Source: Echinometra lucunter (Eukaryota > Echinodermata > Echinoidea > Camarodonta > Echinometridae). From it: DNA of 64,000 nt. The translations under genes were made by a program, and so were the position numbers. The notes beneath the pieces were generated by a model. That model saw only the letters and a list, made by a program, of their open reading frames with translations. It was not told the DNA's origin and searched no databases. Shown piece after piece: positions 48,901-60,297 of this stretch. Numbering within the stretch: position 1 is the first letter of the stretch; the number at the start of each line of letters is the position of its first letter. Location of the stretch: contig CM057154.1 of assembly GCA_029962745.1 (NCBI GenBank), forward strand, positions 13,883,763 to 13,947,762. Reading direction: 5' to 3'.

Positions 48901-51900
48901 GGTTGAACGTTTATTAAACGTGTTAAAAACGTCCAATTCCAAATCATTATGAATGAGCAAATAAATACACTCTCCTTCAACAAATGTAGAATCGCTACCA
49001 AATTTCTTTTTTCCGATGTCCAAATGAACAAATAAACACATTCTTCTACAAAAAAATCAGTCGGTTGATATCACAAATGAAATATATATCTCATTCCCAG
49101 CAAACACAAAACGTTTTTTATAACGTCCGCTACGTCTTCGTCTGGGAAAAAAACGTTCTTAAAACGTTTTTAAAACGTCTTAGGGTTTTCTGCAGGTCCT
49201 TAGACCGGAAAGTAATCGATCATGATTCATGAATATTCACAAGACCTAGAATCATAATTTTAAAAGGACAAAATTGGCAATCTATTTTGGCCTTTCTGTA
49301 ATGCAAAATTCTATAATGCAAAAATAATGCAAAACATTGATTGCAATGCCCAAAATGCAATTCGAAAAGGTATTTCTGGGTCTAAATTCAAAATTGTAAT
49401 CGTCAACTGTTTTTTAACGGTCATTGCAATCTGGTTCCTATATATAGAAAGACTTGACAGGAGATCAGTACATAGGTTTAGGATATTGGATAGGATAGGA
49501 TATAGGCATAGGGTTGTTAGGATTACAGGAGGATAGGTATCATAGAACATCAGAGGATTAAGAGGATTCTACTGAAAGAACTCTCTTCAGGATATTTTTT
49601 TTAAAAATTATAATTATCAAAGGTTTTCTAGACATTCTTAAAAGGTTCTTAAAAGGTTTTCTGAACGTTTTCTAAACATTTGTAAAACGTCAAAAGGTTT
49701 TCTGCAGGTCCCTAGACTGGAAAGCAAATGCATAAAAGGTTTTAATTTTTTTTAACGTTTAGAAAACGTTTTACAAATGTCCAATAAAACGTTTTGTGGA
49801 CGTCTGCAGAACGTCCACAGAACGTCTATAACGTCCAAAAGGTTTTCAGCAGGTCCTTAAAAATTTTGAAAGGTTTGTTATTGTTTTTTTAACGTTTAAA
49901 AAACGTTTTTTAAACGTCCATATGAAACGTTTTAAATACGTCGAAAACCTTCCACAAAAAGACGTTCTGAAAACGTTTTGACAAAACATCCAAATAACGA
50001 ACTTGGAATGTTTCAAGAACGTTCAGAAAACGTCCAAAATTGTTAGCTGGGTATGTATTTAAAAGGTGATAACCATTTCTCATTTTTCTTTTATGCATTA
50101 TGCACCTATGATAGAGCGCTTTTAATTTATCCTTACCCGTTTTCTTCTCACTTTTCCTTCCTTCCTCTCTTCTTTTCCTCCATCTTGTTCTTCTCTTGTT
50201 CTCATTCCTCTTCTCCTTCTTGTAGTTTTTTTTTCTTTCTTTTTTTCCTTTCCTACTTGTTTCTTTTCTTTTCTATTCGTAGTAATGTTTTGTATACACT
50301 GTATTGTATTGATGTTGATCATTTATTTTTTGCAAGTATGTTTTACATTATGTACCAATCCAACTTTTGAGTTGTAATAAAGAACACAGTTTATAATATA
50401 TAATACCTTTCCAAAAATATATGTTAACAAGAATCATCATAAAATTGCATTTCAAGTACAGGTCGACGACTGACTATCTGTTCGGTGTCAATACAGCCCC
50501 TTGTTTGGGTTTAGCTCAGCTTTGTTCGGTTTTGTATCGGGCGAGATGCGACTTTGTTCGGTTTTGTATCTGGTAATAAAAATCTATTCAGTACTCTATC
50601 GACAAGGATTCAGGGTTAGTTCAGCCGACCACAACCTGACTTAACTTTGTATTGAAACCGATCACTTCCCGATTTTTAATTCCGACCCGAATTCGAACCC
50701 AGTCCGAATGCTCCCCGCTCTTTTTGAACTCGTCCCCGACAGGTCCCAGCGAAATGGTCGGTTTGAGATCTTTCGAACTCGCTTGAAAGATTTCACCCCA
50801 ACAAATTCTGTAGCCCGATACTAAACTGATTGCATACCGACAATCTCGACATCAGACCGACGTAAAACTGATAGCAGACCGATCCATGCAGATATCAGAC
50901 CGAATGGCACAGAATTGGTATTTGGAGGTCGGTTTGGGTTCGGTCTGGCGGTGTGACTGTAGTATAGGTAGGACTTTGTTGGGTAGATGGGATAAGGGTC
51001 AAGAGGACATGTATGCCCCCTCTCTTTCTCTCTTCCTGAGTGTGCTTGTGCATATCTTGACAATTTATATACGTTGGTCTCCACTCCAAAATATCCAGAC
51101 CACCTTCCCTCATCTCGAATTCTACCTACATTTCCCAAATTGGACTGGTTGCTATTAACCATTGACACCTGAAGTCAATCACAGTCTATCAGTTGTCAAG
51201 AATTTTGGATTGCTTTGCAATAGTAACGGTGAATGCATTTTACTCCTGGAAATCACGCTTATACACATCATGAAATTATTAAATATGATAAAGAAAAATG
51301 TCAAGAAAAATGTCGAGAAGTAACATTTTTCTTTTCTTTTAGGGTGGAGGTGTTAAGAATACAGCAGAGGCGTCGATCCGGGGGGGCCAAGAAAATTTCG
51401 GGGGGGGGCAAAGATATCATTTTGCCCCCCCCCCCAATAATTTCCCAAACAAAAAAAAAAAAGAGAAAAGAAAAAAGAAAGAGAAAAGAAAGGGAAAGGA
51501 AGTGAAATAAAAAGCGTAAAACAAGAAAAAAAAAAGAAAATGGGAAACTGGGAAGCGCTCGCTCGCTTCGCTCGCTCGCATTTTAGTATCTTAACCAATG
51601 CCGATAACTACTATTCTTATGAAAGGAAATCGGTTTGCATCATGTGTTTCTATCTAATGTTACACCATTCTTCTACTCATATAGGAAGTAATATTACCAA
51701 ACAAGATATCACTCCTAGAAATCGAGCAGCCAGTTGACTAAGATAGATAAACTTTCAGGAGACAACGGCCTGGATAAAAAGAAAGAAAAACCCGCAAAAC
51801 AAAGACATATTTTTCCTTAACTCGCTCGCTACTCTCGCTGGTAAAAGCTAGATACAAGATGATTTCGGGCAGCAAGTAGCTTGTCATAGCAGCGAGATTC

Positions 51901-54900
51901 CAAAATATCATTATATTTGGGCAGCAAGGTTGTTGACAAAGATTTTGGGACGAATCCATATAATTTTGTCTGGATCGGTCGTTGACTTTGCTCGCTATGG
52001 TAGAAACAGAATGGATTCGGACTGCAAGCGAGGTAGCTAAAACAGTGTCATATTCGGCACACAGGTGATCGGATGTATTATTTAGATATCATACAGGCAT
52101 GACAGGTTTATAGTGTATTCTGATGATAATGATGATAATAATATTCCGTTCTTGTATAGCGCATATCACATTTTTATCACATTAGTATGATGACGAAATA
52201 ACACTTCCATCATATGGAAAAGGGTATATTTTTCCTCGCTCGTTGCGCTCGCTCGTTTTATATTAATGGTTTTGAAAAGCAAACGAATTCGGTGAGATGA
52301 GACCGAATAGATAATGTAGATGTTTCATTGGCTTACAGCGTATAATTTGCCGAAGGGTTTACTACATCTACCATGAAAAACAGTGTGTGCTTCCTCGCTC
52401 GCTCGTAATATTAAAAAACAGAGTGGTTTGGGTGGCAGCAACAATGGACCAACGATGTGACAAAGTAGAGTTCATATTTGGCAGCGAAGTAACCATATAC
52501 ATATATATTGGGTATCATTTATGCCTATATGATAACTAAACCCTTCTCTCATAATAAGAAATTCGTTATTTTTTGCGAGCGAGCGAAGCGAGCGAGCAAA
52601 ATTGAAAAAAGCAGGATGTTTCACATAGCAAGTTGCCTAATTTCCCTAATTTGAAAATAATTCACGTTGATATAGGCCTATGTTTTATATATATATATAT
52701 GTATGTATGTATGTATATATGTATATATGTGAGGGTGTGTGTGTGTACAAATAGTAGCCGTGGGTTCATCTCCGCTTGGTCGTCTTGCCCCCCCCCCCCC
52801 CCCCCATCCGAAAAAATGGATCGACACCTCTGGAATATAGTATAATGGGACTGTAGTAAGACTACTTCTTATATGTCTACATAATCATTATCATGTAATT
52901 ACAAGTAAGAATTCACTCTGTATGGGCCATGACAAAGGACTGTTTCCATGGAACCGGAAAGTAATTAACATTTGTATAGACAGTGAGAACTGAGAGCGAA
53001 GAGACACGCTGTTGAGATTGGGAGTTCGAGTTACGTTTTAAGTTCGGGCAAGAATTTTCTGTTTTCTAAGTTTCTTCATGGCCCGAAATGACAATTGTTA
53101 CGACATAATCTGAACTGGAAGTTTATTTATGGGGAAACGGGATTTGCCTGAAATTCAACGTACCGACAGTGAAAGTTGGAACGATGTTAAGATTGATGCC
53201 TGTTGTGATACATGTATAGACTGAGAGGACCACTCCCTTGTCAACATGCTGTAACCAGTCGACTATGATATGGCAGTAAAGGGAACTGGACATGAGCAGT
53301 TTCAACATGGACATGATCGACGTGAACTTAACATGAGCTCAACTAGTGACCAGTGGAATCGCTGTGAACTTGAGTGCACACCTACATTTCATGAACTTTG
53401 TTTCGTCGGGCCCCAACGTCTTGTTTTGTAAGTTTATACTGATAATTAACTTCTAAAGCAAATCTTGAGTTCAAACCCGTATTGAAAGTTGTATTTGAAT
53501 TTGATATTTAAACTATGTAGCAGATACAGGATATGCTCTCATTTGGGCAAGAGTTCCATATGTACCCCCCCGCTAAAATTGAAAAAAAAAAGGGATATCA
53601 CTTGGAATGATAGGTCTAATCATAATATCAAATAATGAACATGGAAAATGCTATAAATAAATAAATATGGGTTTATTCCGTCAGAATTAAGCGCTTACCC
53701 GTACACCGTGCATTTCACATTGACATCGATTTATTTAGTCAGAAAAATAAGAGCAATGCATCCTGGGAGTTAGACTAATCGCGACTTCCGGCTTATAATC
53801 ATTATGAGACCCTTCACTTCCAGCGATCTCTCGCTAGCTCGATAGGTAAGGCGTCGGTCTTGAGAGGTAGATGTCCCGGGTTCGTGTCACGTCGGCAGGC
53901 ATGATAAGTCAAGAGAAAACAAAGAGAGTTTAGAAGAAAACTGGAAAATACGGTGTCCCTGAACCTCCTTTTTAAAATTTTTTTTATTTGTTATCTGACT
54001 GAAGAAAGTTTTACGATGAAATTCTGATTTATATTAACAAGGAATAGCAAGTTGATTAATGGTCCCACTCAGGACAATTTTGTTTGACATAAACTATCTG
54101 ATTGCTTTAATGGACATATTTGTTCCGAGTCTATGTCAGATGTGTTTTGCTGTCATAACAATTTTTGGGGACTTGTCCAGGAGACGAACCCGGGACCAAT
54201 CAATCAATACCGTAAATTAGACAATCAACATTCAGCTATCACTTAATCAACAATGTATCAATCAACCAATCTGTCAATCAATTAATCAATCAAGCATTCA
54301 ATCACCATTCAGCTATTTCAATCAATTAATTATTCAATAAATCAGTCATAATCAATAACTCAGTCTATCACTCAGTCAATCAACCAACCCGCCTGTCATT
54401 TTAGCAGTCGAGTTTCGCAAAAGAAATACCGTACAGTGTAACACAAATTTGTAAAATGAACATGTCAGTCTTTCTTTTCAGTTGACTTTTATGCTTCTCA
54501 ATTTCACAACTGTTTCATCCATCTTGTAAGAGAAAAAAAAGGGGGAATATCTGATAATGGAAACTAAAAAATCAAAGTCTGCTTGTTCAATGGTCCACAT
54601 GTCCACCTCCTCTTTCGATGCATAATCTTGTTCTCTTCATCATGTCCCGTTTGTGCTATCCTGACCTTTGCTCTGTCTCGCCTGAGCTCATCCATCTCGC
54701 GAGTGATTCTTCTCCTGATGTCGTCCAAGTTGACTGGAGGGGTAGTGTACACTTCCGCCTTCAGATATCCCAATAAGAAAAAATCCAGGGGCGTAAGGTC
54801 GGGGAAACGCGGGGGCCATTCAACATCTCGGTGCAAAGAAACAACCCGATCACCGAATAGCTGGATGAGATGCTCTGTCACTGCTCTCGAACGATGACAC

Positions 54901-56066
54901 AAGGAGCTCCATCTTGTGCCCACCATACACGCTGTCAGCGACCGTTTCCTGTCAAGGGCAGGGACAACTTCCTCATCTATCATCTGGACATAGGCAGCTC
55001 CATTGACATTGTTGTTGAAGAAGACAGGTCCGATGATGTCTCCACTCCCTGTGAGGCCGGCCCAAACAGTCACCTTAGATCTGCTATCACTACGTTCATA
55101 GTGAAACTCGTCAGGAGGGTGTCCCTGCTCTCGATATGCCCTCAGGTTGTGGGTATTCACTTGGGCATTCAAGGTGAAGCCAGACTCATTCCCTATGAGG
55201 AAGTCATCCAGGAAGCGGGCAGGTCTTTGAAGCAGCCACTGACAAAAGCGACGCTGGCGATCACCCTGAAGCAGTTCATGACGTTTGATCATGTGATAGG
55301 GATGAAATGTCAAGTCCAGCCGGGTAATCCTGTTGAAGGTTGCGTGTGGAATCCCTATTCCATTACGGCGACTGCTAATTGTTCCATCCTGGTGATCCTG
55401 AAGAGCTTGGCGTACAGCTGCGACGTTGTCCGCTGATCTTTCAGTTCTTCTCCGCCTAGACCTTCCTTGATTCTGATTGTGAATGGACCCTGTTTCCCAA
55501 TATTTCCTGATATCAAGGTAGACTGCTGCGCGTGTTGGGCATCTTACATTCGGAAAGACTTGCCGGAACCTCCGAAGGACAGCAGTAACACTGCAACTGC
55601 GATGGTATTCTGTTACCATAAAAGAACGCTGCTGTGGTGAAAAATGAGGCCTCTCCATCTTTCACTGTCAGTCCAAGGTGAAGGAGGACTGAGTTACAAC
55701 TTACGGTACAGCTCTTAATTTATTCTTAATCCAGTATTGTGCCATTTCCATGTCACACACTGTTATTTTTTTACATCTGTGACTTTGAATAAAAACCTTC
55801 AATGGAAGTGAAGAATTATACCCCACATTTCAATAATATTATTGTAAGATCAATTGAACATCTCATTGATTTATTTAAACTGAATATTCAAATACGATTT
55901 GTTGAAAAAAGGGAGTGTCACAGATGTTGGCTACTTATTCTTCAGGTCAGTGGGTAATAGCAACAAGTCCAAATTTGGGAAATGATAGATAAGGGAAGGT
56001 GGTCTGGATATTTTGGAATGGAGATAGTGCATGTGAATTGTCAAGATACGCACCAGCACCCCAGGA

Positions 56067-56120
<54 letters not shown>

Positions 56121-59100
56121 CATAATGTCCTCTTGACCCATATCCCATCCACCCAACAAAGTCCTACCCTATCTCACCAGCCCTGCAACATGTACCATCA
56201 CCCCATCCTGACTCCCATGAACACACCACTGAGTCTACCAGGGAAAGTTACGATGCTACAATACTAAATGCAATTGCTGTTCACTCATGCATAAAATTTT
56301 GATTTAACTCAGCAAACCCAAACTGATCGCAATTGATCATGAATTTATCATATCACCCGCAATTTTGTAAGCTCCAATTTAAGGACTCACCTCTCACAAA
56401 GTCTAAGGCTAATTCCTTCGCAACCTAATTTTCGTACCCTTTACAAAAGTAAGCAGTGCTCACCCAAGCATGGATTATTTTCGGACTTTTTGATGAGCTA
56501 TCCATACATATAAAACTTTTCCCCCAGAATCATTTATTCGGCAGCGATTTCAAAAGTGTAAAGTGTTTTTTTTTTTTGGAGACGCACGGTAGAAATGTCG
56601 GCAAAGATTTCGATCATCCCCCACTCCTCGAAACATTGGTGTAGACAGGTCCTCATTACGGGGGGGGGGGGGGGATTCCCCCATAGATATATATCTATAC
56701 ACACACACCCTCACACACACACACCCACACACACATACACACATATGAATATGCATGTATGTATTTCCATGATCTTCAATTTGATTTCACTCAATAATAG
56801 TAAATGAATTATAAATCAACATTTCAATGAAAGTATATAACAAACAGAGCATATTCTCATGTAAAAGATTCTATTAATGAACAACTGGGCCGGTATTCAA
56901 TTCAAGTCAGAAATATGAGTATTTGTCTTAGTTTTTTACTTAGATAAAATTCTTAGCAAAATTTGGTATTCAATTCAAAATTATGGCTAAGTATTTTACT
57001 CTAAATCTAAGACACCTACCTAGGAGACTTAAACCAATTGTTTTGGAGGCCTTGACTGGCAGGCGTATGTTTTTATATGCAGTCATCTCTGCGCAGAATT
57101 ATGTCATAGCGTATTCGAGTGTATTTGATGCGACATGTTAATTGCGCATTGAAAATATCACGTCACAATGCATATCAGTAAGGATTTTGGCTTAAAGGGG
57201 GTACCCAATGCTGAAACAATGTTAGTTCATTTAAAACAGCATGATTTTAAAACAGTTCTCAGAATACCGTTTAAAGACTGTTTTAGCGGTGTTGTAAATC
57301 AATGACTTAAAAACAGAAGTTATAACAGAACTTAAAACACAGTTAAAACGGTGTTCAGAATACCACCCCAGGATATTTTTGACTCCTCAGCTGTTACCCA
57401 GTTTCAACTGGGTACCCACTTTAACGTCAAAATGACGTCAAAGTGGGTACCTTGTCGCACAATTCTAGCAAAATGCACGCAAGGTATAATACATTTTGTA
57501 CAGTCTAGCGCGCAGCACAACTGCAATGCGTGAAGGTACCCAATGGTGAAACAATGTTAGTTCATTTAAAAGAGCATGATTTTATTAGCAGAAAATCATC
57601 GGCCCAAAGTTTTATAAAAAGTAGTGTTGCCAAGGAAACCCCCAAATGTGGTAAGATTTCAGGGGTGGCATTCTGAGACTGTTTTAACTCTGTTTCAAGT
57701 CTGTTTTTAGCAAATCGGTATTCTGAAAACCGTTTTATCTCTGTTTTAACTTTTGTTTTATCTTTCTAACCGCGCATCTTACCTTGCATGCCTGGCGCAA
57801 GTCGTGCGCAAGCGCGTAAAAATACCATATGTAATAACACGGTATTCTGAAGACCGTTTTATCCATCTCCTGTTTTAACTCTTTCCGCTTGACATTTCAT
57901 GCTCATGAGATAAAACAGGGTGGGAGGTGTTTTAACTTTGCATGCGGTATGTCATGGCGGCACTTTTTCTCCCTCATAAATGTTTTTGGTTGGAATGAGG
58001 GGGACAACGAGATCCAATAAACCTTACTTTTATTCCCAAAACAACATTTCGAAAGAATTTTTGCCTCGGGTGGAGAAATTTGGCAGTTGTCTGCGATAAT
58101 ATCAAAGATGATTTGCACAAATAATTCTGTCACATCATCACATCTGGGGAGCGTTTCATCAACTTTTGCTGTCTGACAAGTTGTCAGATCTGACATCTTT
58201 CCTTGATTTTGATTGGCTGAGAAGTATCGTTACTGTCGGATTAAACAGACTTTGTCGGATAAAACATCCGACAAGTCCTTTCATGAAATGCTCCCCTGAA
58301 TTAAAGCATGAAACTAAGCGCAAACTAATGCGCTCATTACAACGCAAATAATTATATAAGTTCACGCGTTTCACGCACCCCTTCCCCAGGGAGCTATCTT
58401 ATTGGCTGAGTCAGCTTAGACTCATCTCTAACGACTTTCCCCATTGGATAATATGTTTGCGGTGGGTGTGGCTTTAATGACTTACAACGCCGTTAAAACA
58501 GTTCTCAGAATACCGTTTAAAGACTGTTTTAGCGGTGTTGTAAATCAATGACTTAAAACAGAAGTTATAACAGAACTTAAAACACAGTTAAAACGGTGTT
58601 CAGAATACCACCCCAGGATATTTTTGACTCCTCAGCTGTTACCCAGTTTCAACTGGGTACCCACTTTAACGTCAAAATGACGTCAAAGTGGGTACATTGT
58701 CGCACAATTCTAGCAAAATGCACGCAAGGTATAATACATTTTGTACAGTCTAGCGCGCAGCACAACTGCAATGCGTGAAGCTGGGTACCCACTTTTACGT
58801 CATACCTCATATTCAAATTTTTGGTCAACTCCTGACTTTTTATGAGAAAATTAGCCAAAATGCATTGATTTTGATTGAAAATCATCAAATTTTTAATGTT
58901 ATTCTTCTTAGAATTCTATTCTCGATCATATATATAAAACCAAAAAAAAAATACCATTGTTTAATCACTTTAAAGTTGGCTTACTAAAGTAAAATTCAAA
59001 GTATTGAAATGAAAATGATTTGAGCAAATTTCTAAGCCAAGTAAAATACTTGTAAAAGTTTTACTTAATCTGAGTATTGAATTGAATACCGGCCCTGAAA

Positions 59101-60194
59101 TTCAAAAACTACATCCCGTGCCATAAGTATTTCCGTATCCGGATACCTACCCCCTGGACATCCACCCCCGGATAACCACCCCTAGGATAACCACCCTCTA
59201 GGACAACTACCCCCTACGGATACCACCCTCTAGGACGACTACCCCCTAGGATAGATACCCTCTAGGATGATTACCCCCCCAGCTAATCAACCCCTAGGGC
59301 AACTACCCTCTAGGACAACTACTCCCCGAAAAACTACCCCCCCCCCGACAACTACCCCCTAGGACAACCACCTTCTAGGACAACTACCCCCCGGTAAACT
59401 ACCCCTAGTACAACTACCCCGGTCAAATACCCCCCCCCCCAGACAACCACCCTCTAGGACAACTACACCCCTACACCCCCCCCCCCCCCCGCAGTGGCGG
59501 CGATTTCATGTAACGAGTGGAAGGAGGACAGAAACTCAGAAGACCTCTGCCCCAATCTGTTTCGAGAAGTGAGAGGGGGATAATCGCTATTATACAGGCG
59601 AGTGAAGCGAGCGAGCTAAAAATAACCGCAAAAATGCATTCTTGGCCTAATGAATATTTCAGTGGTTGGCCTAAATTTAGTCACCTGACTCACAATAGAA
59701 AAATAATTCACTAAGCTTTAAAAATCGAGGAGGGGGTGACATGTCCCCCCCCCCCACCGTCTCTCCTCCCGGGGTCGCGGCCTATGCCCCCCAGACAACT
59801 ACCCCCCTCGGGAAACCACCCTCTAGGCCATCTCCTTGACAAATACCACCTATTAAAGCTAACTACCACCCAAATAATTACACCAGACAACTTAAGGTAA
59901 ATATCAATAGGATAACAACCAAAAGACTCTAACCCATTGCATGTAGGTCAACTATTCTCCAAAACAGTTACAACTCTCAGATACTCGACGGCATTTAAAC
60001 TGATTTCGACCAAGGGAGGACGTGGGGGGGGGGGGGTGGGTGTAGTGACCAACAATCGGTAAGGATATAATAAGTATCCGGAGGAGGGGGTATCTACCTA
60101 ACACGGTAAGAACCTTTTGGAAATCTTATTTGGTGCACTATAATAATAATGATTATTATTATTATTCCTGTTGTTGTTGATATTATCATTATAA

Positions 60195-60256
<62 letters not shown>

Positions 60257-60266
60257 GTTATTATTA

Positions 60267-60297
<31 letters not shown>

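Larger units (their letters stand above)
56887..59095. mobile_element. Outer inverted-repeat element, ends gggccggtattcaattcaa
   Basis: Left 'gggccggtattcaattcaa' and right 'ttgaattgaataccggccc' are exact reverse complements over 19 bp. Weaker inverted similarity continues inward (ttttacttag, cttagc). Its present 2209 bp is inflated by at least two inner elements and a local duplication. Confidence 0.8.

Noticed and set aside
54870..55436. A 188-codon + strand frame
   Set aside because: It is the antisense shadow of the transposase; the minus strand carries the recognisable motifs.
57351..58778. Two nearly identical 60-codon frames ([10 protein letters not shown]..) suggestive of a duplicated small gene
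   Set aside because: They sit in a duplicated block of transposon end sequence, and the identity reflects recent DNA duplication, not protein conservation.
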